From Pseudomonas psychrophila HA-4 (GTDB lineage Bacteria > Pseudomonadota > Gammaproteobacteria > Pseudomonadales > Pseudomonadaceae): DNA of 64,000 nucleotides. A program made the translations under genes and the position numbers. Numbering within the stretch: position 1 is the stretch's first letter; each line of letters begins with the position of its first letter. This document shows, piece by piece, positions 46,977 to 56,525 of the stretch. The stretch spans positions 41,820 through 105,819 of the forward strand of contig NZ_ALJC01000131.1 in the NCBI RefSeq assembly GCF_000282975.1. The letters are read 5' to 3'. Below the pieces are notes generated by a model, which was not told the DNA's origin, made no database searches, and was given only the letters and a program-made list of their open reading frames with translations.

Positions 46977-48826
46977 ACCTTCTCTTTCTGACTTTCGTAT
47001 TCCCCCTGATCGGCTTTTTGCTGTTGTCGTTCTCCCGTGGACGCTTCAGCGAAAACCTCTCGGCCGTGATCGGCGTCGGCTCCATTGGCCTATCGGCCAT
47101 TGTGGCCGCGTTTGTGATCTGGCAATTCAATGTGGCGCCGCCTGAAGGCGGTCAGTTCACGCAAGTGCTGTGGCAGTGGATGTCGGTGGGTGACTTCAAA
47201 CCCAACTTCGCCCTGCACCTCGACGGCCTGTCCGTGACCATGCTCGGCGTCGTCGTCGGTGTGGGCTTCCTGATCCACGTGTTTGCCTCCTGGTACATGC
47301 GCGGTGAAGACGGCTACTCACGCTTCTTCGCCTACACCAACCTGTTTATCGCCAGCATGCTGTTCCTGATCCTGGCCGATAACCTGTTGTTCGTGTACTT
47401 CGGCTGGGAAGGTGTAGGCCTGTGCTCCTACCTGTTGATCGGTTTCTACTACAGCAACCGCAACAACGGTAACGCGGCACTTAAAGCCTTCATCGTGACC
47501 CGTATCGGTGACGTGTTTCTGGCCATCGGCCTGTTCATCCTGTTCCAACAGTTGGGGACGCTGAATATCCAAGAGCTGCTGGTTCTGGCCCCTCAGAAAT
47601 TCCAGGCCGGTGACTTCTGGATCGTTCTGGCAACCCTGATGCTGCTGGGCGGCGCGGTCGGTAAATCGGCGCAACTGCCTCTGCAAACCTGGTTGGCAGA
47701 CGCGATGGCTGGCCCGACACCTGTTTCGGCACTGATCCACGCCGCAACCATGGTGACCGCCGGTGTTTACCTGATCGCGCGGACCCACGGCCTGTTCACC
47801 CTGGCCCCTGAAGTGCTGCACCTGGTCGGCATCGTCGGCGGTGTGACCCTGGTGCTGGCAGGTTTCGCAGCACTGGTACAAACCGACATCAAACGTATCC
47901 TCGCCTACTCGACCATGAGCCAGATCGGCTACATGTTTCTGGCGCTGGGTGTGGGGGCATGGGACGGCGCGATCTTCCACTTGATGACCCACGCTTTCTT
48001 TAAGGCCCTGCTGTTCCTTGCTTCCGGTGCGGTGATTGTTGCCTGCCACCACGAGCAGAACATCTTCAAAATGGGCGGCCTGTGGAAAAAACTGCCATTG
48101 GCTTACGCCAGCTTCATCGTCGGCGGCGCAGCCTTGTCGGCCTTGCCATTGCTGACTGCCGGCTTCTACTCCAAGGACGAAATTCTTTGGGAAGCCTTTG
48201 CTAGCGGTAACAACGCCTTGCTGTATGCCGGTCTGGTCGGTGCGTTCATGACCTCGCTGTACACCTTCCGCCTGATCTTCGTCACCTTCCACGGTGACGC
48301 CAAGACAGAAGCCCATGCAGGCCACGGTGTGACTTACTGGCTGCCACTGAGCGTGCTGATCGTACTGTCGACGTTCATCGGCGCCATGATCACCCCGCCA
48401 CTGGCTGGCGTACTGCCACAAAGCGTTGGGCATGCCGGCGGCGAAGCCAAGCACAGCCTGGAAATCGCCTCGGGTGCTATCGCCTTGGCCGGTATCCTGC
48501 TCGCCGCTCTGCTGTATCTGGGCAAACGTCGCTTCGTCAGCGCGGTTGCCCAAAGTGGCATTGGTCGATTCCTCTCGGCCTGGTGGTTCGCTGCCTGGGG
48601 CTTCGATTGGTTGTACGACAAACTGTTCGTCAAACCGTACCTGTTGATCTGCCGCATGCTGCGCAAAGATCCGCTGGACCAGACCATTGGTTTGATCCCG
48701 CAGATGGCCAAGGCCGGGCATAACGCCCTGAGCCGCAGCGAAACCGGTCAACTGCGTTGGTACGCTGCTTCCATGGCCGCCGGTGCTGTACTGGTCATGG
48801 GCGCCATCGTACTGGTAGCGGTCTGA
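46973..48826 (+). CDS. nuoL: NADH-quinone oxidoreductase subunit L
   Basis: 617 residues, antiporter-like subunit with about sixteen helices. Typical segments: LFVYFGWEGVGLCSYLLIGF, GDVFLAIGLFILF, KSAQLPLQTWLADAMAGPTP, SALIHAATMVTAGVYLI and MSQIGYMFLALGVG. The C-terminal lateral helix that runs along the membrane arm is present. It is the distal proton pump of complex I. Confidence 0.97.
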   Translation: MNLLFLTFVFPLIGFLLLSFSRGRFSENLSAVIGVGSIGLSAIVAAFVIWQFNVAPPEGGQFTQVLWQWMSVGDFKPNFALHLDGLSVTMLGVVVGVGFLIHVFASWYMRGEDGYSRFFAYTNLFIASMLFLILADNLLFVYFGWEGVGLCSYLLIGFYYSNRNNGNAALKAFIVTRIGDVFLAIGLFILFQQLGTLNIQELLVLAPQKFQAGDFWIVLATLMLLGGAVGKSAQLPLQTWLADAMAGPTPVSALIHAATMVTAGVYLIARTHGLFTLAPEVLHLVGIVGGVTLVLAGFAALVQTDIKRILAYSTMSQIGYMFLALGVGAWDGAIFHLMTHAFFKALLFLASGAVIVACHHEQNIFKMGGLWKKLPLAYASFIVGGAALSALPLLTAGFYSKDEILWEAFASGNNALLYAGLVGAFMTSLYTFRLIFVTFHGDAKTEAHAGHGVTYWLPLSVLIVLSTFIGAMITPPLAGVLPQSVGHAGGEAKHSLEIASGAIALAGILLAALLYLGKRRFVSAVAQSGIGRFLSAWWFAAWGFDWLYDKLFVKPYLLICRMLRKDPLDQTIGLIPQMAKAGHNALSRSETGQLRWYAASMAAGAVLVMGAIVLVAV

Positions 48827-48864
48827 TATGAACCTTCGACATTGCGAAAGGAATTGAGCCCGTC

Positions 48865-50397
48865 ATGATTCTGCCTTGGCTAATCCTGATCCCCTTTATC
48901 GGCGGCCTGCTGTGCTGGCTGGGTGAGCGCTTCGGCCCTACCCTGCCACGCTGGATTGCGTTGCTGACCATGTCTCTTGAGCTTGCACTCGGCCTTTGGC
49001 TGTGGGCTCACGGCGACTACCACCTGGCACCTAACCCGGGCGCTGCCCCGGCGTGGGCGCTTGAGTTCCAGCACACCTGGATCGAGCGCTTCGGCATCAG
49101 CGTCCATCTGGCACTCGACGGTCTGTCGCTGCTGATGATCTTGCTGACCGGCCTGTTGGGCGTGTTGTCGGTACTGTGTTCTTGGAAGGAAATTCAGCGT
49201 CACGTGGGCTTCTTCCACCTGAACCTGATGTGGATCCTGGGCGGCGTGGTTGGCGTGTTCCTCGCCATCGACCTGTTCATGTTCTTCTTCTTCTGGGAAA
49301 TGATGCTGGTGCCGATGTATTTCCTAATCGCGCTCTGGGGTCACAGCTCCTCCGACGGCAAGAAAACCCGTATCTACGCCGCCACCAAGTTCTTCATCTT
49401 CACTCAGGCTTCCGGCTTGATCATGCTGGTGGCGATCCTGGGTCTGGTGCTGGTCAACTTCAATGAAACCGGCGTGCTGACCTTCAGCTACGCCGAGTTG
49501 CTGAAGACCAAGATGTCGCTCACCACTGAGTACATCCTGATGCTCGGCTTCTTCATTGCGTTTGCCGTGAAGCTGCCGGTCGTACCGTTCCACTCTTGGT
49601 TGCCTGACGCTCACGCACAGGCACCGACCGCAGGCTCGGTCGACTTGGCGGGTATCCTGCTCAAGACCGCTGCTTATGGTCTGCTGCGTTTCGCCTTGCC
49701 GCTGTTCCCGAATGCCTCGGCCGAATTTGCGCCGATTGCCATGACGTTGGGTCTGATCGGGATTTTCTACGGCGCATTCTTGGCCTTCGCACAAACCGAT
49801 ATCAAGCGTCTGATCGCGTTCTCCAGCGTTTCGCACATGGGCTTCGTGCTGATCGGCATCTACTCCGGCAGCTTGCTGGCGTTGCAAGGTGCGGTAATTC
49901 AGATGCTGGCACACGGTGTTTCGGCAGCCGCGCTGTTTATCCTCAGCGGCCAACTCTACGAGCGTCTGCACACCCGCGACATGCGTGAAATGGGCGGTTT
50001 GTGGTCCAAGATCGCTTACCTGCCAGCCATCAGCCTGTTCTTCGCTGCCGCGTCGCTGGGCTTGCCAGGCACCGGTAACTTCGTGGGTGAGTTCCTGATT
50101 CTGATGGGCTCGTTCGCAAGCTTCCCTTGGGTCACGGCGATTGCAACGACCGGTCTGGTGTTTGGTTCGGTCTACTCGCTGATCATGATTCACCGCGCCT
50201 ACTTCGGCCCGTCCAAATCGGATGCGGTACTGGCCGGTATGGATGCTCGTGAACTGATCATGGTGCTCGGTCTGGCGGTACTGCTGATTTTCATCGGCGT
50301 GTACCCACAACCGTTCCTCGATACCTCTGCTGCGACCATGCATGGCGTGCAGCAATGGATCGGCACCGCCTTCACTCAACTCGCTTCGGCCCGGTAA
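48865..50397 (+). CDS. nuoM: NADH-quinone oxidoreductase subunit M
   Basis: 510 residues, antiporter-like proton pump. FFFWEMMLVPMYFLIALWG holds the conserved Glu, and KLPVVPFHSWLPDAHAQAPT, SVDLAGILLKTAAYGLLRF and SVSHMGFVLIGIYSG are diagnostic. It is an inner-membrane subunit between NuoL and NuoN. The gap from nuoL is 38 bp and contains a GAAAGGAATTGAG ribosome site. Confidence 0.97.
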   Translation: MILPWLILIPFIGGLLCWLGERFGPTLPRWIALLTMSLELALGLWLWAHGDYHLAPNPGAAPAWALEFQHTWIERFGISVHLALDGLSLLMILLTGLLGVLSVLCSWKEIQRHVGFFHLNLMWILGGVVGVFLAIDLFMFFFFWEMMLVPMYFLIALWGHSSSDGKKTRIYAATKFFIFTQASGLIMLVAILGLVLVNFNETGVLTFSYAELLKTKMSLTTEYILMLGFFIAFAVKLPVVPFHSWLPDAHAQAPTAGSVDLAGILLKTAAYGLLRFALPLFPNASAEFAPIAMTLGLIGIFYGAFLAFAQTDIKRLIAFSSVSHMGFVLIGIYSGSLLALQGAVIQMLAHGVSAAALFILSGQLYERLHTRDMREMGGLWSKIAYLPAISLFFAAASLGLPGTGNFVGEFLILMGSFASFPWVTAIATTGLVFGSVYSLIMIHRAYFGPSKSDAVLAGMDARELIMVLGLAVLLIFIGVYPQPFLDTSAATMHGVQQWIGTAFTQLASAR

Positions 50398-50404
50398 GAG
50401 CGCT

Positions 50405-51874
50405 ATGGAATTCACGATCCAACACTTTATCGCGCTTGCTCCACTGCTGATTACCAGCCTCACCGTTGTGGTGGTGATGCTGGCAATCGCGTGGCGCCGC
50501 AATCACTCACAGACCTTCCTGCTTTCAGTGGCGGGTCTTAACCTGGCACTGTTGTCGATTTTCCCGGCGTTGAAAGTTGCTCCACTGGCTGTCACCCCGC
50601 TGTTGATGATGGACAACTTCGCCTACCTGTACATCGGGCTGATTCTGGTCGCGACCCTGGCCTGTGTGACATTGGCACACGCCTATCTGGGCGAAGGTGG
50701 CACGGGCTATCCGGGCAACCGAGAAGAGCTATACCTGCTAACCCTGCTGGCTGCCACTGGCGGTATCGTGCTGGTGAGCGCGCAACACCTGGCGGGCTTG
50801 TTTATCGGCCTGGAATTGCTCTCGGTTCCGGTTTACGGCCTGGTGGCTTACGCCTTCTTCAATAAGCGTTCGCTGGAAGCCGGCATCAAGTACATGGTGC
50901 TGTCGGCCGCAGGTTCTGCGTTCCTGCTGTTCGGTATGGCACTGCTGTACGCCGAAGCCGGTAGCCTGAGCTTCAGCGGAATCGGTCACGCGTTGGCGGC
51001 CACTGGCGCCCCGAGTGCCATTGCACAGCTAGGTCTGGGCATGATGCTGGTGGGTCTGGCGTTCAAACTGTCGCTGGTACCTTTCCACCTCTGGACCCCA
51101 GACGTGTACGAAGGTGCTCCGGCGCCGGTTGCCGCTTTCCTGGCGACCGCATCTAAAGTGGCAGTGTTTGCGGTCATGGTACGTTTGTTCCAGATCTCCC
51201 CGGCAGCAACTACCGGTGTGATGAGCGATGTACTGACCGTGATTGCGATTGCTTCGATCCTGTTCGGTAACCTGCTGGCCCTAACCCAAAACAACCTCAA
51301 GCGTCTGCTAGGTTTCTCGTCCATCGCTCACTTCGGCTACCTGCTGATCGCCCTCGTGGCGAGCAAAGGCATGGCCATGGAAGCGATTGGCGTGTACCTG
51401 ATCACTTACGTGCTCACCAGCCTCGGTGCGTTCGGCGTCATCACCCTGATGTCCTCGCCGTACAAAGGCCGTGACGCTGACGCGCTGTACGAGTACCGCG
51501 GCCTGTTCTGGCGCCGTCCGTACCTGACTGCGGTCATGACCGTAATGATGTTGTCGCTGGCCGGTATTCCGCTGACCGCAGGCTTCATCGGCAAGTTCTA
51601 CATCATCGCCACCGGCGTTGAAGCACACCAATGGTGGCTGGTAGCGTCCTTGATCCTGGGTAGCGCCATTGGCGTGTTCTATTACCTACGCGTGATGGTG
51701 ACCCTGTACCTGGTAGAGCCAAAACTGCATCGCCACGATGCTCCGCTGAACTGGGAGCAGAAGGCAGGTGGCGTGATGCTGCTGGCGGTTTCGGTTCTGG
51801 TATTCGTGCTGGGTGTGTACCCGCAACCGATGCTGGAACTGGTACAACACGCAACGCTGTACCTGCATGGCTAA
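50405..51874 (+). CDS. nuoN: NADH-quinone oxidoreductase subunit N
   Basis: 489 residues from ATG 50405, antiporter-like. Features: GLFIGLELLSVPVYGLVAYA, KYMVLSAAGSAFLLFG, SLVPFHLWTPDVYEGAPAPV and SSIAHFGYLLIAL. The open frame begins 63 bases earlier inside nuoM, but 50405 gives the family start MEFTIQHFIALAPLLI. It is the last gene of the nuo operon; a strong hairpin terminator follows. Confidence 0.97.
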   Translation: MEFTIQHFIALAPLLITSLTVVVVMLAIAWRRNHSQTFLLSVAGLNLALLSIFPALKVAPLAVTPLLMMDNFAYLYIGLILVATLACVTLAHAYLGEGGTGYPGNREELYLLTLLAATGGIVLVSAQHLAGLFIGLELLSVPVYGLVAYAFFNKRSLEAGIKYMVLSAAGSAFLLFGMALLYAEAGSLSFSGIGHALAATGAPSAIAQLGLGMMLVGLAFKLSLVPFHLWTPDVYEGAPAPVAAFLATASKVAVFAVMVRLFQISPAATTGVMSDVLTVIAIASILFGNLLALTQNNLKRLLGFSSIAHFGYLLIALVASKGMAMEAIGVYLITYVLTSLGAFGVITLMSSPYKGRDADALYEYRGLFWRRPYLTAVMTVMMLSLAGIPLTAGFIGKFYIIATGVEAHQWWLVASLILGSAIGVFYYLRVMVTLYLVEPKLHRHDAPLNWEQKAGGVMLLAVSVLVFVLGVYPQPMLELVQHATLYLHG

Positions 51875-51893
51875 GCGTTAAACGGTTGTCCCC

Positions 51894-51932
51894 ATACCCC
51901 GTGAAGGCCCGGCCTTCACGGGGTATTTTTTT
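51894..51932 (+). terminator. Terminator of the nuo operon
   Basis: Perfect 16-base arms (51894-51909 and 51911-51926) around one central C, GC-rich at the base of the loop, then a run of seven T. It lies 20 bp after the nuoN stop. Confidence 0.95.
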
Positions 51933-52070
51933 GCGCTGGAATCAAGATAAAAAATCATGTGTCGTTTCATGCCGCACACGAAATCAGCAGTCATTGTCTG
52001 ACAGTTGCGGGCGATTCCTGGCTTGTATAGGCTGTCGCGCCGCCCGCCCATCGTCCTGGAATGCCTGTTA

Positions 52071-54188
52071 ATGCGATCTGCTCTCTCCTCATTGCTCCCC
52101 TTGGCGCTTGTTTGTGCCGCTCCAACCTATGCTGGCCCGCTTGAGCTGGGCGAGGTTCAGGTACGCAGCGAAGAAAGCAGCGAACTTGAAGTCGCCCAGA
52201 TCGCACTGAATCAGGTGCCTGGCGCCAGCAATCTGATCGACATGAACACAGTCGAACAAGGCCGCGTGGCGACCAACAGTGATGTGCTGGCCTATCAACC
52301 CGGTGTGTATGCGCAGTCGGGCGGTAATGAGGGGACCAAAGTGTCGGTGCGCGGCTCCGGCATCAACCGCGCGCCTGGCGCTCACGGCTCTGGCCTTTAC
52401 GTGATGTTTGATGGCCTGCCGCTGACCGGCCCCGGCGGCACACCTTACGAATTGTTCGAGCCTCTGTGGTTGAGCCGCGCCGAAGTGTTGCGCGGTGCCA
52501 ACGGTTTTGAAACGGGGGCGCTGGCCTTGGGTGGCTCGATCAATTACGTGACCCACACCGGATACGACGCCGCACCGCTACAGGTGCGCTATGAAGCGGG
52601 CAGCTATGGCTACCAAAAGCGCCAGATCAGTTCGGGACAAGTACTCGGCGATCTCGATTACTACGTGTCACTGACCGACGCCGAGACCAACGGCTATCAG
52701 GATCACACGTCAGGCAATAGCAAAGGCATCGCGGCCAATGTCGGTTACCGCTTCAGCCCGCAACTGGAAACACGTTTTTACCTGCGTTATCGCGAAACCG
52801 ATAACGAACTCGCAGGCAGGGTCACCAAAGAGAAAATCAAGCATCACCCACGCGCCGCCAACCCGGCGTATGTGAGCGGCGACTACACCCGTCCGCAACC
52901 CGGCAGCACCTGGTTGGGTAACAAAACCACGATGTACCTAGACGACGACTCGCAACTGGAAGTCGGGCTGGTGTACCACGATTACCCCATGGATCTGCGT
53001 GAGGGGCCTAACCGGCTGAAGGTTGCCTACACCGACGTCAGCGGCACCTTGAACTACAAGCGCCGCGACACTCTATTTGGCCTGCAAAGCAACACGACTG
53101 TGGGCTTGCGCACCACTAAACACCTGCCCAATAGCGGCGCTTCAGAATACGTACGCATCCCGCGAGGTAACACGGCGAGTTATGCCCCAGGCACCAAAAT
53201 GCGCGATTTCAGTTATCAGGGCTCCGACACCGTGCTGCACGCCAGCAATGATCTGGAACTGATGCACGATCTGTGGCTGACCACCGGCATGGCGCTGATC
53301 TATACCCGCCGCGAAAGCGAGGTGAGCTACCCCGAGAGCGGGGGTAAGGTCAGCCAGCACGATTGGGACTACGCGCCGCGCATCGGCTTACGCTATGAGT
53401 TCAGCCCTCACCTGCAGGTGTACGGCAATCTCAGCCGCTCGGTAGAACCGCCGCACCCGTGGTCGATGATCTGGAGTTCGCCGTACGTGTTCCCGGTCGG
53501 CAGCGGCCCGGCAACCGGGCGCCAAAGTGCGCCGATTGCGATGCAGAACCAAACCGCGACCACGCTTGAATTGGGTACGCGTGGCGACTCGGGGATCGGG
53601 CAGTGGGATTTGGCTTGGTACTACTCGGCCGTACGCCATGAACTGCTGACCGTTGAACTGCAAGCTGCAACAGCCGACCTGGCACCGATACTCGGCGAGT
53701 CCAACGCAAGCCCGACCGTGCACCAAGGCATTGAAGCCGGGCTCAATAGCCGGTTGTGGGAGCGCGATGGCGTGGGCAAAGTTTCGTTGCGTCAGGCCTA
53801 CACCTTCAGCGACTTCCATTACCGCGATGACTCGCGCTTTGGTGGCAACCGCTTGCCGGGTATCCCACAGCATTACTACCAAGCACAAATCCGGTATGAC
53901 CACCCGCAAGGTTTCTATACCGGGGTAAACACCCAAGTCGCCTCACGTATGGCGGTGGATTACGCCAACTCGTATTACTCGTCGTCCTACATGCTCTGGG
54001 GCGCAACGCTGGGTTATGCCTCGCCTAAGCAGGACTGGCAAACATGGATCGACTTGCGCAACCTGACAGGCGAACGCTACGCCGCCACGATTACGCCGGG
54101 CTACGACGACAAAGGTCTGGATGCCGCACGCTCCACCCCCGGCGAAGGCCGGGGCGCCTACGTCGGGGTTTCGTATAGCTTTCGCTAG
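52071..54188 (+). CDS. TonB-dependent outer-membrane receptor
   Basis: 705 residues from the ATG at 52071, which opens a clean signal peptide (RSALSSLLPLALVCAAPTYA). The frame extends to 52005, but that part is not signal-like. The plug domain (about 35-165) has LAYQPGVYAQSGGNEGTKVS, VRGSG and the plug-end GGSINYVTH. The rest is a 22-strand barrel rich in alternating aromatic residues. It lacks the N-terminal signalling domain of FpvA-type receptors. The substrate (siderophore, metal or other) cannot be told, and no clear Fur box was found upstream. The chain ends SYSFR, with an extra Arg after the usual terminal Phe. The stop codon overlaps that of the convergent gene. Confidence 0.85.
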   Translation: MRSALSSLLPLALVCAAPTYAGPLELGEVQVRSEESSELEVAQIALNQVPGASNLIDMNTVEQGRVATNSDVLAYQPGVYAQSGGNEGTKVSVRGSGINRAPGAHGSGLYVMFDGLPLTGPGGTPYELFEPLWLSRAEVLRGANGFETGALALGGSINYVTHTGYDAAPLQVRYEAGSYGYQKRQISSGQVLGDLDYYVSLTDAETNGYQDHTSGNSKGIAANVGYRFSPQLETRFYLRYRETDNELAGRVTKEKIKHHPRAANPAYVSGDYTRPQPGSTWLGNKTTMYLDDDSQLEVGLVYHDYPMDLREGPNRLKVAYTDVSGTLNYKRRDTLFGLQSNTTVGLRTTKHLPNSGASEYVRIPRGNTASYAPGTKMRDFSYQGSDTVLHASNDLELMHDLWLTTGMALIYTRRESEVSYPESGGKVSQHDWDYAPRIGLRYEFSPHLQVYGNLSRSVEPPHPWSMIWSSPYVFPVGSGPATGRQSAPIAMQNQTATTLELGTRGDSGIGQWDLAWYYSAVRHELLTVELQAATADLAPILGESNASPTVHQGIEAGLNSRLWERDGVGKVSLRQAYTFSDFHYRDDSRFGGNRLPGIPQHYYQAQIRYDHPQGFYTGVNTQVASRMAVDYANSYYSSSYMLWGATLGYASPKQDWQTWIDLRNLTGERYAATITPGYDDKGLDAARSTPGEGRGAYVGVSYSFR

Positions 54189-55267
54189 TCGAGCGTGACT
54201 TTATCGGCGGGAAACCGGACCTTGCGCCGGGTACCGCCGAACAGCCCCCAACTCGACAGGAACAGAGCGGCAATCAAGGGGCCAATGACGAAGCCATTGA
54301 GGCCGAAAATCGCCATGCCGCCCAAGGTCGAGATTAGGATCAAGAAGTCCGGCATTTTCGTGTCTTTGCCCACCAAGATCGGGCGCAGCACGTTATCTAC
54401 CATCCCAATCACAAACACGCCGAACAGTGTCAGCACCACCCCTTGCCAGATCATCCCGGTAGTCAGAAAGTAAACCGCTACAGGGGCCCAGACGATGCCT
54501 GCACCCACAGCGGGCAGCAACGACAGGAACATCATTAGCACCGCCCAAAACAGCGAGCTCTGGATGCCGAGGATCCAGAAAATCAACCCACCCAGCGAAC
54601 CTTGTACGACTGCTACGGCCAGATTGCCTTTAACTGAAGCCCTGACCACGCGGCGCAGCTTAATTTGCAGCAAGCGTTTGTGCTGTTCGGCCATCGGCAC
54701 GGCGTTACGGATTATGCGCACCATGGACTGGCCGTCACGGATAAAAAAGTACAAGAGGTAGAGCATGATGAAAAAGCTCACCACCAAATCAAAGGTGCTT
54801 TGGCCGAAGTTGAACACTTGTGTGGCAAAGAACTGACTCCCCTCAAGAGCCCCCTTGGAGACTTTTTCGCTGATGCCTTCAAAGCTTCCCAACCCTAGGC
54901 GATCGAGCCATTCCAATGCCTGATGGGGCAAACTGCCTTGCAGTTGCTCCATGTAACGAGCAGCGTTGATCTTGCCACTTTGTACATCGCTATAGAGCGT
55001 GGCGACTTCCTGCACCAGCAGGACCGTGGTGAAAATGACCGGCAGAATCGCGATCAGGGTGCAGGCCAGCAGCGTGATAAAAGTGGCCAGGTTACGTCGG
55101 CCTTTGAGTTTCAGCAGAAGTTTGCGCTGCAAGGGCGCGAACAGAATGCCCAGTGCCACAGCCCAGAAGATTGCCCCGTAAAACGGAAGCAAGATCCAGA
55201 TAAAGGCAATGCTCACGAAGGCCAGCAGTAAAATCAGGGTTTTGCGTTGCAGGCTTGTTTCGTTCAT
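54185..55267 (-). CDS. AI-2E/PerM-family membrane transporter
   Basis: 360 residues, with about eight membrane helices (LLLAFVSIAFIWILLPFYGA at the start, LVVSFFIMLYLLYFFIRDGQ in the middle). The PerM/TqsA family is visible in GVVLTLFGVFVIGMVDNVLR, ILVGKDTKMPDFLILISTLG and GMAIFGLNGFVIGPLIAAL. Members export AI-2 or act as Na+/H+-type carriers, so the name is only a family label. It is convergent with the TonB receptor; the two stops share a CTAG. It is transcribed in the same direction as the FadR-type regulator but is probably a separate unit. Confidence 0.88.
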   Translation of the reverse strand: MNETSLQRKTLILLLAFVSIAFIWILLPFYGAIFWAVALGILFAPLQRKLLLKLKGRRNLATFITLLACTLIAILPVIFTTVLLVQEVATLYSDVQSGKINAARYMEQLQGSLPHQALEWLDRLGLGSFEGISEKVSKGALEGSQFFATQVFNFGQSTFDLVVSFFIMLYLLYFFIRDGQSMVRIIRNAVPMAEQHKRLLQIKLRRVVRASVKGNLAVAVVQGSLGGLIFWILGIQSSLFWAVLMMFLSLLPAVGAGIVWAPVAVYFLTTGMIWQGVVLTLFGVFVIGMVDNVLRPILVGKDTKMPDFLILISTLGGMAIFGLNGFVIGPLIAALFLSSWGLFGGTRRKVRFPADKVTLD

Positions 55268-55309
55268 AGGCCTTCCATGTCAATAGAATGTGTAGCCGCT
55301 GCGATCAGT

Positions 55310-56056
55310 TTAGCCCTGCGCCTCTGCCTCTTCATGGGCGTGACGCAGGCGTTCACGGCTATTAGTCAAGTGCAGGCGCATAGCCGCGCGGGCGGCATCC
55401 GAGTCCTGACGAGCAATAGCAGTATAGATTTCTTCGTGCTCGCGGCTCAGGCGGCTCATGTAGTGCTGCTGGTCGTCATGGGCGAGGCTCGCCGAGTTCA
55501 AGCGGGTACGCGGAATGATGCTGGTGCCCAAGTGATTCATGATGTCAGTGAAGTAGCGGTTGCCGGTCGACAGCGCGATCTGCAAGTGAAACTGGAAGTC
55601 GGACGCCACAGCGTCACCGTTACGCGCGGTGTTTTCGTTCAAGGCATCCAGAGCAGCGCGCATCGCGGCCAATTGCTCGGAACTGCGACGTTGCGCAGCC
55701 AGACCAGCGGACTCGACTTCCAGGCTAATACGCAGCTCCAGAATCGCCAATACGTCACGCAACGTGACCACTGTTGCTGGGTCGATGCGAAAACCGCTCG
55801 GGCTCGGGGTATCCAGCACAAAGGTACCGATGCCATGCCGGGTCTCGACTTGCCCCGCCGCCTGCAAACGGGAGATGGCTTCACGCACTACGGTGCGACT
55901 CACACCATGTGCTTCCATGATTGCGGACTCGGTGGGCAATTTGTCGCCGCGCTTGAGCAAGCCATCGCGAATCTGCTCGGACAGCACCGTCACCAACTCC
56001 TGCGCGAGGCTGCGGCGTTTGCGAGGAATGCGGGAAACGTCAGTCGGTTTTTCCAT
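55310..56056 (-). CDS. FadR/GntR-family transcriptional regulator of uronate catabolism
   Basis: 248 residues from ATG 56056 (the frame reaches a TTG at 56080). The N-terminal winged helix (KLPTESAIMEAHGVSRTVVR, RLQAAGQVETRHGIGTFVLD) is followed by an all-helical FCD effector domain with metal/acid-binding positions (LELRISLEVESAGLAA, FHLQIALSTGNRYF, SREHEEIYTAI). It is divergent from the porin gene and beside uronate dehydrogenase. A copy of the shared operator GTTGTACGA[TC]CAC-type lies 63 bp before its start, so autoregulation is likely. The likely effector is a uronate or aldarate; this is inference from context. Confidence 0.87.
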   Translation of the reverse strand: MEKPTDVSRIPRKRRSLAQELVTVLSEQIRDGLLKRGDKLPTESAIMEAHGVSRTVVREAISRLQAAGQVETRHGIGTFVLDTPSPSGFRIDPATVVTLRDVLAILELRISLEVESAGLAAQRRSSEQLAAMRAALDALNENTARNGDAVASDFQFHLQIALSTGNRYFTDIMNHLGTSIIPRTRLNSASLAHDDQQHYMSRLSREHEEIYTAIARQDSDAARAAMRLHLTNSRERLRHAHEEAEAQG

Positions 56057-56119
56057 GGTAAGCTTTGTTCTCGGGTTCAAAGGCGCGGAGTGCTAATCAC
56101 CGCATCATAGCTCATGCTG

Positions 56120-56132
56120 GTTGTACGATCAC
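56120..56132. promoter_or_regulatory. Predicted regulator operator, copy 1 (before the fadR-type gene)
   Basis: GTTGTACGATCAC matches the 13-bp consensus GTTGTACGACAAC at all but two positions. It fits the FadR-subfamily pattern TNGTNNNACNA-like spacing. It lies 63 bp upstream of the regulator start. Confidence 0.6.
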
Positions 56133-56236
56133 TAATCGGTAACGCCATCATCCACCCTTGATCCCGACAAAACCCTGAATTGTTTGCCTGACCCTCGATT
56201 GACAAAAACGTGGGAAGGTGTAAATAATTCGCGATA

Positions 56237-56249
56237 GTTGTACGACAAC
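56237..56249. promoter_or_regulatory. Predicted regulator operator, copy 2 (before the porin transcript)
   Basis: GTTGTACGACAAC, a perfect palindrome around ACG (GTTGT/ACAAC). It stands 48 bp before the small ORF at 56285 and 289 bp before the OprD-type porin. Confidence 0.7.
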
Positions 56250-56284
56250 GGATAAAAAAATAATAATAATCAGGGAGCTTTCGT

Positions 56285-56437
56285 ATGACCGCATTCACCT
56301 GCGCTCCATCTTCTGCCACACCCCCCTACACGCTTATCGAACCTACCCCCCCAAGGGTCGATCGCCTGTCTCTTTTGCTGAACCTCTGTACGCAGCAAAT
56401 GGCTTATTCGCATCAGCGATTTGAGCCTGCGCCCTGA
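56285..56437 (+). CDS. Possible small ORF (50 residues) in the porin leader
   Basis: ATG at 56285 is preceded by AGGGAG with six-base spacing (a good ribosome site) and opens a 50-codon frame: MTAFTCAPSSATPPYTLIEP, then a Leu-rich middle (RLSLLLNLCTQQ) and an end in FEPAP. No family is recognised. It sits between the perfect operator and the porin gene, so it could be a leader peptide, a remnant of a lost first gene of the operon, or chance. It is rich in Pro and Thr and lacks a signal peptide. The 88 bp between its stop and the porin ATG hold the porin ribosome site. Confidence 0.35.
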   Translation: MTAFTCAPSSATPPYTLIEPTPPRVDRLSLLLNLCTQQMAYSHQRFEPAP

Positions 56438-56525
56438 AGTCTGGGCACCCCACACCGCCTTCAATTTTCTGGCCGCTTATGTGGCCAAGGGAGGACGGTT
56501 TTGTCAAAAAAAGGAGCACACAATA

